Shown: positions 1 through 15,761 of the stretch, in pieces
Numbering within the stretch: the stretch's first letter is position 1
Layout: every line of letters begins with the position of its first letter
Assembly (NCBI GenBank): GCA_009602735.1
Contig: WELA01008232.1
Location: 63,238 to 127,237, forward strand
Reading direction: 5' to 3'
Length of the DNA: 64,000 bases
From: Mesotaenium endlicherianum
Taxonomy: Eukaryota; Streptophyta; Zygnematophyceae; Zygnematales; Mesotaeniaceae
Position numbers and translations under genes: made by a program
Notes under the pieces: generated by a model
What the model was told of the DNA's origin: nothing
The model's input: only the letters and a program-made list of their open reading frames with translations
Databases searched by the model: none

Positions 1-340
1 CCCCCCCCCCCCCCCCCTATTAGCCCGGACCAACTGACTTGAAGCAGGCACGTGTCACACACGGTAGGAAGGGATTGCGGGAGGAAGAGTGGCTAAGGAA
101 GCAGGAGCAGTGATTCAGAGCCAAGCAGAAGAGCATGCCCCTTTCTTTCTTTGGGCCCTGGTGTGCATGGGCACGGGCTGCTGCTGCTGCATCAGGTCAT
201 CGTGAATGCCTCACCTTCCTCTGAGAGGATCCGACTTCCCTCCCCTCACCCCCCCAAGTAGGAATAGCGATGGGGATGGGGATGCTGGTGCTGTGCTGAT
301 CTCTGTGTGCGTGTGACTGCGGCTGCGGCTGAGTGAGCAG
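1..340. other. Unassigned sequence upstream of the first visible GH1 exon
   Basis: The window opens with 17 C residues, followed by about 320 bases in which I see no GH1 exon in any frame. The N-terminal GH1 region (normally about 70 residues, including a signal peptide and the early substrate-pocket strand) should lie upstream. This stretch is therefore most likely an intron, or sequence next to an assembly problem. The poly-C start resembles the longer poly-C run at 2032-2122. Confidence 0.4.
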
Positions 341-3519
<3,179 letters not shown>

Positions 3520-3949
3520 ATGCTCCCTCCTAGTGTCATTGGTTCATATGTAGAATACAGGAGATGGTGTATGGGCTGTACCATTTTTATGAGGAAGGTG
3601 TGTTGAGAACTGTTGAAACTATGGTTGCCTACTTAGACTAGCTGCTGCATACATGATTCCACATATATACCCAAATGCCTTAGCAAATGCTTTGTGTTGC
3701 AAGACTGTGATGAATGTCAATGGAAGCACAATAAATAAGCATATAGGCGACTCGTCTCTGCAAGTGTTGTGTAACGTCAAGCTTACGTTGACAAGAAGCA
3801 AGCCAACACATATTGGTTGCACTCAATCCAAGCAAAACGTTGAAATTTGCTAAGTAGTTTGAAAGCTATGAGAAGGGGCAAAGATTGGGTGAAGATGGAC
3901 GCACAAAAATGTGACCTTTCGCCCATGCTATGCCTGTGTCAAAGTGGGC
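3520..3949 (+). other. GH1 3' untranslated region and flank
   Basis: The sequence after the GH1 stop codon becomes A+T-rich. It contains an AATAAATAAGC stretch near 3730 that would serve as a poly(A) signal. I see no other gene in it. Confidence 0.5.
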
Positions 3950-5720
3950 ACCAAAGTGGGCATTTGGTGGTGACCAATACTGTTGGCAGGTTGGCAAAAC
4001 ACTATCACTGGGAAGTTTTGCCAAGGGAGGTCTTAAAATATGTCAAGTCCTGTGTGATTGTGTGTGACTGTGTGACCACCAGTGCCTAAGGAACAAGTCT
4101 AAGCGCACGCCACCCGGTGGGCTATTGCAACCACTCCCTATTCCAGCTGGTAGATGATGAACCATCATAATAGACTGCATGAGTTTCCAAAAAGGGTAGG
4201 ACTTTATCTATTTGCAGGTCAACTTATACGAGGCTGTGATTAGGGTTTATGAGCCCCCCTTCTGGTGTTTGAAATAGTGTTTGTTTTTGCGGGCCAAAAG
4301 TCCTACCAAATCGCTCTGTCTCACCAATTTCCTCACAATTCCCACTGCCCGTTCCTCTGCCCTTTCCATTTAAGAGACTGAATAAGCATGATTCTATACT
4401 AGTAGTAGTGGATATACTTACAAAAATGGTCATCTTTATACCCACCACAGGGAAGGCAATTGCACTCAAAACTGCAAGACAACTCTACAACCATGTTATA
4501 CTCCAACGTAAGCTACCCTCAAATGTCATATTTGATAGAGACTCAAGATTTACCTCCAAGTTCTGGAGAGCTTTCATATAGTTGATGGGAGTCAACCAGC
4601 TACTCAGCACAGCAAACCACCCTCAGACGGATGGGCACACCGGAAGAACTAAAAGAATTTTCTAGGAGGTGTTGAGGGTTTATATTTAATAAAACAAGAA
4701 AACTGGGATCAACTGTTGCCTCTCAAATACAGTTTGTTGAGAACAGCGCTGTCCATGCGTCGACGAGGAAGCAATTGTTTGAACTCAATCTGCGTAGAGT
4801 CTGTAAGTCCCCCTTAGGTGTTCTAGGGAAATCATTAACTCACCCTAAGGGGATTGACACTCCGGCGTCCCTCAGCTGACCCAAGAGTTTGCTGACACTC
4901 TATCAAAAGTTCAGCAAATCTTGTATACGGCACAGGAAACCCAACAAAAAATTGTCAATTAGCATCGTCGGAAGCCGACATTTTCTAAAGGTGATCTACT
5001 CAAACTGCATTCTCAAACCTGTACCTTCTTGGGGTGGTCAACCAAAAGCTTGGTCCTGTTTGGGTCGGTCCATATTCGGTGGTATGCCAAGTCGGTTAGA
5101 ATGCCTACAAATTGAACATGTCAGCTGAATATAATCAAATCTTTAATGTACTTTCTTGAACCATATATATCAAGGGCGATACACTGTTGTTCACACGGGT
5201 CGGTTTCATGTCCAACTGGGACCTGTACCCCAGTCGTCCATGATAGTGATGGTGATGAATATGAGGTGCACCAGAGACCCGACGGTTCGTCGATCATATA
5301 AGTATGTCATCAAATATTTGGTTGGATAAAAGGAATATGATGCCTTCGGGGACACTTGGGAGTTCAAAAAAAGTCTCGTAAATGCAAAGGTTGCTTTGGA
5401 ACGTTTTCGCCTTTGAGAAGATGCCGTCAACCCTTAACTATCATTTCAGCTGACAAGGGCAGGTGACAGGAGGTCCCCTCTCCATTTAGGTTGGAGGGAA
5501 TAGTGACAAAATGTGGCAGTTAGTGATTGGTCGCCTGCTTTCATTGAAGTTGGAGGGAGTGGGACAAGCCCTCGAGATTAGAGGCTGCATACCTTATAAG
5601 CATTTTCCACACTCACTCGCTCGCATATTCACTCGCTTACTCAAACTTTTCTCCACTACGGATTCTCTCTTACAACCTATCCTACCACCTACCATCCACA
5701 CACGTGCAAAGATGGCCAGG
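3950..5720 (+). mobile_element. Decayed family B Ty3/gypsy fragment (integrase to post-pol region)
   Basis: Colinear with 38350-39970 of the family B element further along. It begins in the integrase zinc-binding region (TVGRLAKHYHW against TVGKLAKHYHW), runs through the integrase core and a chromodomain remnant near 5230-5400, and ends in the post-pol noncoding segment (shared GGTGACAGGAGGTCC). No LTR is recognisable at either end. It is heavily broken and old, and lies 430 bp downstream of the GH1 stop. Confidence 0.8.
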
Positions 5721-6115
5721 TGTCAGATTCCGCACGCTTGAAAGAGGCTGGTTCACAGTTTTGGAGATCTGTAAGGAATGTTATTTTTTTGATTTTATGG
5801 AAGAATAATACTTTAAGAAGTGTGTATTCTCAATTTCAGAGCCATGAGACCCTTGTGTGTGAGCAGTTGTGCCACTTTTAGTCAGGCCCTAAAATCTGTC
5901 GATAATCGGCCATTTGAACATTGCATCACAGATTTTACATGTCATCGTGCAGGGCACCTTGGCTTCCATATATGCCCAAATTGACTTCATACACCCACTC
6001 ATGACCCTATGATGAACATGTATAATCAAAAAAATAGCACTTCAGACCAATCCTCTTCAAGTTACACACGTGCAAAGGATGACACATATCACATATTGCA
6101 TGCCTTTAGCAGGCC
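5721..6115. other. No recognised feature
   Basis: A+T-rich sequence between the family B relic and the family A element. I found no motif or homology. Its last five bases, AGGCC (6111-6115), form the left target-site duplication of the following element. Confidence 0.5.
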
Positions 6116-6616
6116 TGTAGTGATTTGAGTTATAATATAATAGATTGCATATATTTTAATGTTTTCAAATATATTTGGAGTAGTATTGTGTGGATTCAAG
6201 TGTGAATAGGTACTCTAGTGACTTGGTTCATGTCCTTTGAACCTTCTAAGGCATTTTCAAAGGTAGAGGAAGGACCCAGAAGAACTCCATGTGGCAAAAG
6301 TCAAATGTGCCATTTTTAGATCAAAAGGATATGTGTACATTATTCTAGAAAGAGGTGGCAAGTTTTGGGATGTGTTGGGTGCCAACACATCAACATACAC
6401 CTTCCTAGAAATTACTTATGTAGCAAGTATATAAACAAGAGCTAGAACATAGAAAGACATTCCAGAATCACCCTTGTACGTGCCAAATTCCAAAAATACA
6501 TTAACTTTCAAGAAGTCATCTCTCTTTCAAGAAGCTACCACTTGTGTTCAAAGATCCTTGTCTTGAATAGATAAAGTATTTTATTTTACGAAGTACTTTA
6601 TCTATCTGTTTCACTA
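6116..6616 (+). repeat. 5' LTR of family A element
   Basis: 501 bp bounded by the 8-bp inverted ends TGTAGTGA/TCACTACA. It is repeated at 13483-14002. Confidence 0.93.
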
Positions 6617-6617
6617 C

Positions 6618-6629
6618 AGTGGTATCGGA
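6618..6629 (+). other. Primer-binding site, initiator-Met tRNA type
   Basis: TGGTATCGGAGC starts one base after the LTR. It matches the plant iMet primer site TGGTATCAGAGC at 11 of 12 positions. Confidence 0.85.
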
Positions 6630-6654
6630 GCTAGGCACTTTGGTAGCACAAGAA

Positions 6655-7860
6655 GATGGCCGATCCTCAAGACCAACAGCAAGCTTTCGAAGAAAGCCCT
6701 TCCTCTCCAAGAGACCCTCCTCCGATGCAGATGGGAGAGCCCATTCAAGAAAATCTGCAACAACAAAAAGCACCACAAGGAGGAGCACCGTCAAATCCCG
6801 TGGCAGCTGCTATAGCAAAGTTGACCTCACCATAAGGAGTTCCCGCAAATAAGTGGGCAGCCCTCCTGATGACCGTCCACAACCAAGTGGGCTTGGCCAC
6901 CTATGAAGCAACCGTGCAAGCGTCAAGAGAAGCTATGGCTGCCATGGTTGCCCCTATTGCAAGCAATGCTCAAAATCCAGCCCCAACTCAAGCGCCTCCA
7001 CAAGAGCCAACGAGAGCAAGGAAACTCATCAAGCCCGGCAAGCCGACACTTTCAACCCCGGGAAAGGTGCCAACCTGAATTTATGGCTCTACCAAGTGGA
7101 GACGTACCTCGTATTCCTTGAAGTATCCGAGGAGGACTGCGTTCCCTTTGCCGTTACCTTACTTAGAGGAGCAGCAACATCATGGTGGTGTAACTATCAA
7201 GCGGCTATATATTAAGCTATGGCGCACCCCATGCTCGGCCAAGAGCCCCCACCATCATATGCAAGATGGGCAGATTTTCGTGAGGCCCTCAAGAAGCAAT
7301 TCATGCCCATCAATGCGGAGAAGATTGCCCGAGGAAAGCTCCACCATCTCAAGCAAACGACGTCCGTTCAAGAGTATACATCCAGATTTCACGCCCTCAC
7401 TCTTGAGATCCCCAACATGTCTCTCGAGGAGAAGATTGACCGCTACATCTTTGGCCTCAAACCCAAGGTGGCAAATAAAGTGGAATTACGCGACTTGACG
7501 GACTTCTCAAAGATCATTGAGATGGCCCAAAAGGTGGATACCTTGGATTTCAAGCACTCCGTGCCTTCATCTTCACGAGTACCGGCGACGCGGGTGTACG
7601 CAGCCCCTTCCACATCCGAATCTGGACCCACACCCATGGAAATGGGAGTTATTAAAAGGGACCCCGCGGCTGCCCGAAAGAGTGGAAGACCCTTCAATGA
7701 CACTTATGATGCAAGAAACCAGCAAGGAGTGAAAGCAAGGCTCTCCCCGGCTGAAAAAAAGGCTCTCAAGACGGCTGGACTATGCTTTTATTGCAAGGAA
7801 AAGGGCCATCGTGCACTCTCTTGCCCCAAAAAATCGTCAAAAAACGGACAGCGCCGGTAG
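6655..7860 (+). pseudogene. gag region of family A element
   Basis: Starts with an ATG 38 bp after the LTR. It encodes a Q/P-rich N-terminus, a capsid-like retrotransposon gag segment (for example TTSVQEYTSRFHALTLEIP) and a CCHC zinc knuckle CFYCKEKGHRALSCP near 7785-7830. Broken fossil. Confidence 0.85.
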
Positions 7861-10800
7861 GCCAGGAGCCTACCACCCCAAGACCCACTTCACGAGAAGG
7901 CAACACGCCAAGTGAGGTGGAGACCCCCGTTGAAGACGACGTTCCAGCCCCGATGAGTTTGAGAGGTTACCTTGGAGGAGAGAAGGTCCACATCTTGGTG
8001 GATAGCGGAGCTCAAGGCAACTTCATTGCTGCAGATTTTGCCACCAAGCACGGTACTACTATGCGAACTCTTGACCACAACGAGGAGATTATGATGCCCG
8101 ATGGATTCTCCTATACTACCCCCTCCAAGAAGACGTACCCCTTGGCACTCTCTATCAAGTCCTTCAAGGATAGAGTAGTGTTCTCCCCCATGCAATTGGG
8201 CAAGTACGACGTCATCCTAGGGACGCCTTGGTTGACCAAGCACAACCCCCAAGTTGATTGGAGGACCGGTACTATCAAGATCAAGAATGACATCACTTCA
8301 AGAATCTGTATTTTGCGCGCAATCCAGAATATCCAGACCCAAGACATCGAGAAGTCGGCACACGAGATACTATTGTTTGCCCTCCAACTCAAGAGACTTG
8401 TGAGGAAGGGACACGAGCTTCTTTTGGCCTTGATCACGCCAAAAGACATCAACTTCGAGAGTCAAGAAGGCAGCCCCCTTCACAAGGAGATAAAAGAAGT
8501 CTTGCAGGACTACAAAGAAGTATTCTCCCCCGAATTGCCCAAGGGCCTACCTCCCAAGAGATTCGTAGACCACAAGATAGAGTTGAAGCCCGAAAGCAAG
8601 CCCATCTCTCGGCCTACGTTCAAGATGTCATACACGGAGGTAGACGAAGTCAAGAAGCAAACCAAGGAGCTACTGGAGCATGGCTTCATTTGACCTAACA
8701 AGTCGCCATTTGGAGCCCCGGTGCTATTTGTCAAGAAGAAAGATGGTACCTTGAGGATGTGTGTGGACTATCGCGCCCTCAACAAGATCACCATCAAGAA
8801 TCGATATCCGCTTCCGCGCACGGATGAGCTCATGNTCCGCGCACGGATGAGCTCATGGACCGACTGGTTGGAGCCAAGTACTTCACGAAGGTGGACTTGA
8901 GAAGCGGTTACGACCAGATTCGCATCGTTGATGTAATGAATCAGTTCACTATTTATTTAATTAATTGCATATATAAATATAGCACTAAATAAGTATTATG
9001 TCTACATACTCACATGTGCGAGTTCATCTAAATGAATGTATGTCGATGTAATGCGAGTTCACTTACTTTGTCAAAAAGGTCAGCAGGATGACTTTTGTAC
9101 CATAGTGTAGTCTGCTGACTTTGTTGAAAAGGTCAGCACGATGACATTTATATCAGTGTAGTTTGCTGAGATTTATATATCAGTTATATATAGGATATAA
9201 TATCAGTAGGTTGACATATAGTAAGCTCGCTTGATATCAGTCAATATACTTAGCTTCAGTACGCAGAGGATAGACATATTCATTTAGATTGTTATTTGTA
9301 GATTGGCACATGTGACCGAAATATACTGAAAGTCGGGAGGTCGACTGAGATTCGGTAAACCGATGTCCTACCAGTGTGGTTAAATCCTGGGTAGGCGGAG
9401 CCGTCGTCAGTCAATTGAACAGTTAGGACTTCAGTCAACCGACCAATTAATATGGTCGTTATACCTAGATCCGTGGGTCCCAACTTAACGGGTTTCCCAC
9501 GAAACGGCGCACCTTGCGCCGTGGTCAACCAGGTGGTCACTAGGTACATAGCAGGCTGGGATCTCGTGGTCCCTCATTCTGGACAGTAGGCTTTACAGTC
9601 GGATTTCTAATTGCAAGTGATGTGTGCACTTTTTGGGTTCGTTCTAATGACCAGCCTTCACGGAAATTGCCATGGATGCTTCGTTGTCGCTCCATTTGGA
9701 GCGAACTAGGACTTTTCGGAAAGGCCTCGTCAAGATGCATCCGTTGCCGTTGAGTTTGCTCAATTTGGAGTAGTTTGACAGAGTTATGCCCTCTGACATT
9801 TCGGGGTCACACAGCGGACAGATTCCATGGTTTTTGCACCTAAGTCAGTGGGATGTGTTTGAGCTACTTTATGGTCATCTGAATGAGAGCGCCTTTGCTA
9901 TTCAGTCCCCTGATGTTGTGTATGTGCTTACACATGCTTGTATGCCTGGTAGGCAAGAGGTCAGGAGTTTCTAAAGGAGAAGCTCTAGTCCTCAAGCTCG
10001 CCTCTTTCTTGTGCCTTGTATTCGTGTGCAACTATGGCACACTACGATAAGTGAGTCAAGGGCTATAGATGAGTAAACGGAATTCATTATATGGGCGAAG
10101 ATCGCTCCCTGATTTCACACGCTTCCACCTATCTCTGATCTTTTATATTTAAATGAAATGTATTAATCTTGAATAAGCAAGATTCATTTCAGCTGAATCT
10201 GACACGGAGAAAACGGCGTTCAGCACAAGATATGGACATATTGAGTTTATGGTCCTGCCATTTGGACTCACCAACGCGCCAGCAACTTTCATGACTATGA
10301 TGGACACCATATTCCAGCCCATGCTGGACAAATTTGTGGTGGTATTCATCGACGACATCCTTATCTACAGCAAGACCCTTGAAGAGCATGCGAGACACTT
10401 GAAAGAAGTCCTCGAAGTATTGAGGAGTCAAAGTGCGAGTTTTCCAAACAAGAAGTGGAGTTCCTAGGTCTCCACGTGACTGCTGATGGCATCAAGATGG
10501 ACCCCAAGAAGAACACGGTGGTGGAGGAATGGCCAACCCCCACGACCAAGAAAGAACTCCAATCATTCTTGGGATTTGCCAATTGGTACAGGAGATTCAT
10601 CCAGAGCTTCTCGCACGTAGCAGCCCCTCTCACGGGTCTACTCAAGAAGGACAAGCCATATGTTTGGACCAAGAAAGAGGAGGAAGCATTCCAACAACTG
10701 AAGCAAAGATTGACGACATCCCCGGTGCTCACACTTCCAAATCCAAACCCAGATTGGCCCTTCTACGTCATCACCGATGCATCTTCCTATGCAATTGGAG

Positions 10801-12727
10801 CAATCCTGCTTCAAGACCAAGGCAAGGGACTGCAGCCCATTGCCTACGAGTCAAGGAAGCTAAAACCAGCCGAGCGAAATTATACAACCACGGAGCGAGA
10901 GGCATTGGCGATTGTACATGCCTTGAAGGTTTGGCGCTGCTACGTTGAAGGACGCAATGTGCTGGTCACTACGGAGTACGAAGCGTTGAAGCACCTCCAG
11001 ACGCAGCCGTATCTCTCAAGGAGACAAGCAAGATGGAGCGGATACTTGCAACAATACAACATCATGATTCAGTACCAGCCCGGCAAGACAAACCCGGCTG
11101 ACCCCCTCTCAAGACTGCAATTAAACGCAGTGATGGCATCCCTAAAGACAAATTTGGAAGCTCGATTTTCAACTGCATATGTGAGAGACCCTTACTACAA
11201 GAACGGAGAAGCAGCCTTGGACCCATACAAGAAGCAAGAAGGCAATTATTGGGTGAGGCAAGACACAGGCCAGAGATGTATTCCTAATGACTTAGACCTC
11301 CGGCTCTTGCTTCTACGAGAAGCACACGACAACCCTCCTGGAGGACACTTCGGAATCCTAAGGACCACGGGCGTTCTAGCTAGGACTTATTGTTGGCCAG
11401 GCATGTCTAAGCAAGTCAAGGAGTACTGCAGGAGCTGTGACACATGCCAAAGAGTCAAGCCATCATCACAAAAGGCGGGAGGACTCCTCCAACCACTACC
11501 AATCCCGGAAAGGTAATGGACGGACATCTCAATAGACCTTATCGTGGACCTGCCCATGACACCTCGAGGCCATACTGCAATACTCACGGTGGTGGACAGA
11601 CTTACGAAGATGGCTTAGTTTATTCCCACGACGACTAAGGCTACAGCACCTCAACTTGCAAGAGTCATCTTTGACAACATCTTCCGACTCCATGGACTAC
11701 CATCAAGAATTGTGTCGGATAGAGATCCAAGATTCACAAGCCATTTTTTGGAAAAATCTCTTCAAGAACTTGGGTACATCGCTGGATATGTCCACTGCCA
11801 ACCACCCGCAATCAGATGGGAAAACCGAGCGTATGAATCGTACCCTAAAGACCTCTCTAAAGGCCTACGTGTCTACTCTGGAGCACGATTGGTACATGTA
11901 CTTGAACCCCCTGGAGTTTGCCTACAACAACACGACGCAGGCCTCTACCCAAGAGTCCCCATTCTTCCTCAACCATGGCTTCCATCCAACCACGCCACTG
12001 AGCTTCACGGCTGGCCATGATGAAGTACCTGCCACAACATATTTTTATGCAGCAACAGATTTTATGGAGACATTAGAAGCGGCCCTTTCAGTAGCGAAGA
12101 AAGCTCTACAACAGGCGCAAGATGCTCAAGCAAGAATCGCAAACAGGTCCGGAAGAGAAATTACGTACAGAGTGGGTGACAATGTGTTACTATTATCCAA
12201 AAATATTTCTCTAAACAATAGGCCTGCTGGCAGCAAGTACTCTCCCAAGTATTTGGGACCCTTCAAGATTATCCAAAAAGTCAACCCCGTTGCTTTCAAG
12301 CGAGAACTTCCCCAAACTATGCACATCGACCCCGTATTCCACGCTTCCCTCTTCAAGCCCCTATGTGCAACCCGACAACAAGTTCCCAGGACGTGTGACA
12401 ACCCCACCAGCCCCAACAATAGTGGATGATCATTTGGAGTACGAAGAGGAAGACATAGTGGCTATGAGAAATTTTAGGAAATTGCAGCAATACTTGATCA
12501 AGTGGAAAGGATATCCAGTTTCGGAGAATAGTTGGGTGGCGGCGCACTACCTTGACAAAGTTCAGAGAAAGTTGAAGCGCTTCCATGCCGCCAACCCCCA
12601 TCTTGGACCAGCCCCAAGTCTCTCTATTAGAAGCTCGACAACTTTAGGGAGGCAGCCTGCCTCCATCAAGAAGCAGCAGAAGACTTCTTGGAGGCAGCCT
12701 GCAAGAACAAGAAAGAGGAAAAATTGA
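7861..12727 (+). pseudogene. pol region of family A element
   Basis: Domains in order: aspartic protease (LVDSGAQGNFIA near 7995), reverse transcriptase ([20 protein letters not shown], then FIDDILIYS after the nested LTR), RNase H ([18 protein letters not shown] near 10770), integrase zinc-binding domain (CRSCDTCQRVK near 11430) and catalytic core, and a C-terminal chromodomain (EEEDIVAMRNF...QYLIKWKGYP near 12440-12520). Broken fossil, interrupted by the insertion at 8932-10191. Confidence 0.88.
8932..10191 (+). mobile_element. Solo LTR, long variant of family B, inserted in family A RT
   Basis: Begins TGTAATGAATC and ends GATTCATTTCA (inverted termini, 10 of 11 matching), the same ends as the family B LTRs. 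Flanked by GTTGA (8927-8931) and GCTGA (10192-10196), a 4-of-5 target duplication. At 1,260 bp it is longer than the 718-719 bp family B LTRs, but shares their central block (for example CCTGGGTAGGCGG). Its right half recurs at 44670-45286. No internal retrotransposon genes remain, as expected after LTR-LTR recombination. Confidence 0.8.
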
Positions 12728-13482
12728 CATTAGACACTCTTCTCTTCTCGCAGTTTCCGGACAAAAAACTAAAACTGCTACTGGTGATAGGTCTCTGCAT
12801 AATAAATTCTGAAAACTTATCTGGCTGTAGTCCATAAGTAGCCGGTCACTTAGAGTCCAAGTTTGCTCAATGTGGAGCAGTGGTGAGAGAGATATGATGC
12901 TCTAAGTAGCAGGGGGTCAGGCTGCTGGCATTGTTAGGGCAGAATATGCCTTCTGACATTGTGCCCTCCCATGAACTTGGAATGCTCTAACTCAAGACTC
13001 TGGTAAAACATCTTATAGCGCCCAGTTTGCAGAATTTGGAGAAGTATAGAAGGACTTATGATTTTTAGAAGTTTTTGCACAGATTTGGAGGAGTGCTTAC
13101 TCTCTCAGCTCTCAACGACACTCCAACAATTAGAATGCCCTCAAATTTGGTGACCCGGTAGAGTTCTCCAAGGCGGCCCGTTTGGCACTAAAATTTTCAG
13201 ATTTGGAGCAGTTATGTGGACGCTATGAGTTTTTGAATTCGTGGATGATTCTGGGTCAACTTGTACAATTCCCTTCATCATCAAGGAGTAGGCTAGCCAA
13301 TAAGGTCACACCACCCACGATCTTGCCTAGTCTACCTTACATGTGTAGCACCTGACTTGGCGCCTTGGACTAATCCTCTTCACATGTGTGGCATCTGACT
13401 TGAAGCTATTGACTAGTCTGCTCCACATGTGTAAGACCTGACTTGACGCGCTGAGACGTCGCTTTTTCTGTCGGGGGGGTGA
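12728..13482 (+). other. 3' noncoding internal region of family A element with purine tract
   Basis: Noncoding stretch between the pol end and the 3' LTR. It ends in a G-run purine tract (GGGGGGGTGA, about 13473-13482) directly against the LTR, the normal place for the plus-strand primer. Confidence 0.7.
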
Positions 13483-14002
13483 TGTAGTGATTTGAGTTTA
13501 ATATATTAGTTGGCATATATTTTAATGCTTTTGCATAATATTTGGAGTAGTATTGTGTGGAGTCAAGTGTGAATAGATACTCTAGTGACTTGGTTCATGT
13601 CCTTTGAACCTTCTAAGGCATTTTCAAAGTTAGAGGAAAGACCTAGAAGAACTCCATGTGGCAAAAGTTAAATGTGCCATTTTTAGGTCAAAAGGACATG
13701 TGTACATTATTCTAGAAAGAGGTGGCAAGTTTTGGGATGTGTTGGGTGCCAACACATCAACATACACCTTCCTAGAAATTACTTATGTAGCAAGTATATA
13801 AACAAGAGCTAGAACATAGAAAGACATTCCAGAATCACTCTTGTACTTGCCAAAATCCAGAAATATATTAACTTTCAAGAAGCCATCTCTNTAGAAGTCA
13901 TCTCTCTTTCAAGAAGCTACCACTTGTGTTCAAAGATCCTTGTCTTGAATAGATAAAGTATTTTATTTTACTAAGTACTTTATCTATCTGTTTCACTACA
14001 GT
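13483..14002 (+). repeat. 3' LTR of family A element
   Basis: About 520 bp, matching 6116-6616 at about 95%. It contains an assembly N at 13891 with partly repeated sequence either side, which accounts for the extra length. Confidence 0.9.
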
Positions 14003-14037
14003 GGTATCGGAGCTAGGCACTTTGGTAGCACAAGAAN
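14003..14037. other. Probable misassembled overlap ending in N
   Basis: The 34 bases after the 3' LTR are the same primer-site sequence that follows the 5' LTR (6617-6650); then comes an N, then the right-hand target duplication AGGCC. The stretch is best read as a contig that ran from the 3' LTR into a copy of the internal region, not as real flank. Confidence 0.8.
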
Positions 14038-14042
14038 AGGCC

Positions 14043-14674
14043 AGCCCGCAAATGTCGATTTTGTGTACGGAAGCAAGTTTTTTTTCAAAGATTGAGATAG
14101 GTATGACGTTCATACATACCTATTACAGATACGAGCCACATTTGAGCTCTTTTGACAAAGTTATGGCAATGTTAGTAATGCCAAAAATCAGGCGACAAGA
14201 GCAGATCTCTTCACTTATCGACTGACTTTGCATGCAAGAGTGCAGGCCACGGAGTGTTCTTGTTATGTCAGAATTGGATCAATCTCGGAGTAGCAGCTCG
14301 TGAGTACATATGAAAGTAAATACCTATTCAAAAAGTAACTTTTGGATGCACAAACATATTATATTAATTATCTGAAATATATGACCCAAGACGATAAGGC
14401 ATTACATGACATTTTGGTGCAATCTAGGTCATAACATCTATGTGTATGCTCTCAATGGGCATCTCAATATTTACTGGTGGGAAGGAACCTAGGAAGCAAT
14501 TCTTTGCAAAGTTTTTTTTTTTTAATCCTGTTAAAGAAGTTTTTTTTAATTATAATAAGAAAAATCTATAAAATTCCCAAAAATGAATAATTTTGAGGAT
14601 ATTACAAATCCGCCTAACTACTACCTATGTGGGTACATATTGGCCTCCACAACCATTTGGAAGGTCTTTCTTAA
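14043..14674. other. No recognised feature
   Basis: A+T-rich flank with T-runs near 14512-14545. No gene, repeat or RNA is recognised. Confidence 0.4.
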
Positions 14675-14840
14675 TCTTTTAGTTGTGGGCACCATGTCCC
14701 TCCCTACATCTGCAGCCCAAAAGCCCCCAGAAAAAGACATGTTCAACCCAAATTTGTTCAAACTAGAGTGCAGAATAACAGCCAGCAAGTGAGAGGTACG
14801 GGTGGTAGGTTTGTCAAGTCAAAGGCTCCTATTAGTGAGC
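14675..14840 (+). pseudogene. Unrecognised split reading frame, part 1
   Basis: An open frame rich in Lys, Arg, Pro and Gln that runs without a stop to the insertion point of the family C element. It stays in phase with the sequence resuming at 22482: the codon split by the element is Pro. The function is unknown. See the parts at 22477-24252 and 42439-42830. It may be a host gene or an old DNA transposon gene. Confidence 0.55.
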
Positions 14841-15760
14841 TGTAACGATCCGAGCTATTTTAGGCGTATTTGAGACGTTTTCCCAATTACCTAAAGTACG
14901 TTATACTATTTATCATATTATTTGATAAATGATTGCATCACATTCAATTATTCGTCACACGTGTGTGTCGATTAATTCCTGGTCGATTGGCGAAACGACC
15001 AAGATACTATTGCAAAAAGCGTCGTAACGTAACTCGACTACTTCGCAAAAGTACATAATTATTCATGAAGTTACTTTGATTAATTATGAGATGATAACTT
15101 TATAAATCACGGATTGATTAAGTTGATTTGATTGTCATTATTTCGGATAATGCACAGTCACAAACTTCGCATTTACGACCAGTCGTTAATACGAAGAAAG
15201 CGTCGTAAAATTCAAACGACAATTAATATGCAAAGCGACTTTGCATCCGAGCGGCTTCGAACCCGCGACTCGTCGTTTGTAACGTTCACACCTAACCAAT
15301 TGGCGAAGTAGTTATTCGTAACTACCGGTTCATGGCGAAAGTACGTGTACGTGACTCCGCAAACCATCGCGTCTTTTCAAAAGTCGCGTGAACGCGAATA
15401 CGCCCGTTTGGCGTGAAACGGTTATTTCGGAAAACCGTCGAAAAGTCTCCAAACGTCCAAACGGCTCGTTTGGAGCATTCGGCCGAACAGTTTTGTAACC
15501 TTTCGTCCGTTTTCGTTGAACATGAACCTGTGCCCTAGGTGGTGACTCGAAGCACTCCAGTGCCTCAAGATTTGCAAGTATATATACTTGCAAGAGTCAT
15601 TGTGAGTGCAACTCTCACAAGCACACATTCTACGTTAGTTTACATTTTCGCTCTTTCGAGTATTCGTCGATTTGCACAATTATACAGATTTTCCTTCCAC
15701 TTGAATTAAATATTCCTTGAATACCGAGGAAAGATCCTCTCGAAAAGCAGAAACGTAACA
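14841..15760 (+). repeat. 5' LTR of family C element
   Basis: 920 bp, over 99% identical to 21555-22476. A small ORF inside (15330-15593, minus strand) occurs in both LTRs and is probably fortuitous. Confidence 0.95.
15248..15312 (-). pseudogene. tRNA-like relic inside the 5' LTR
   Basis: On the minus strand there is a D-arm-like CGCC/GGTG stem with the loop AATTGGTTA. It is followed by a seven-base loop TTACAAA of anticodon-loop shape and a T-arm-like GCGGGTTCGAA segment that contains most of the Pol III B box. The anticodon stem is only partly paired, the T stem lacks a base, and no acceptor stem pairs. At best this is a decayed tRNA-derived piece. Confidence 0.4.
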
Positions 15761-15761
15761 T

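Larger units (their letters stand above)
6116..14002 (+). mobile_element. Family A Ty3/gypsy chromovirus (LTR to LTR), broken
   Basis: LTRs begin TGTAGTGA and end TCACTACA. The order is LTR, tRNA-iMet-type primer site, gag with a CCHC knuckle, protease, RT, RNase H, integrase, chromodomain, purine tract, LTR, which is the Ty3/gypsy chromovirus plan. The flanking target-site duplication is AGGCC (6111-6115 and 14038-14042; the right copy lies just past an N). The LTRs differ by about 5%, so this is a moderately old insertion. It is broken, with roughly half a dozen breaks, plus a nested solo LTR at 8932-10191. A solo LTR of the same family lies at 45926-46427. Confidence 0.93.

Noticed and set aside
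8813-14037. Additional gene fragments created around the Ns in the family A element
   Set aside because: These are joints of the assembly, not separate features.
15330-15593. 87-residue minus-strand ORF repeated at 22046-22309
   Set aside because: It is repeated only because both lie in the LTRs. There is no recognisable domain or codon signal, so it is more likely fortuitous.
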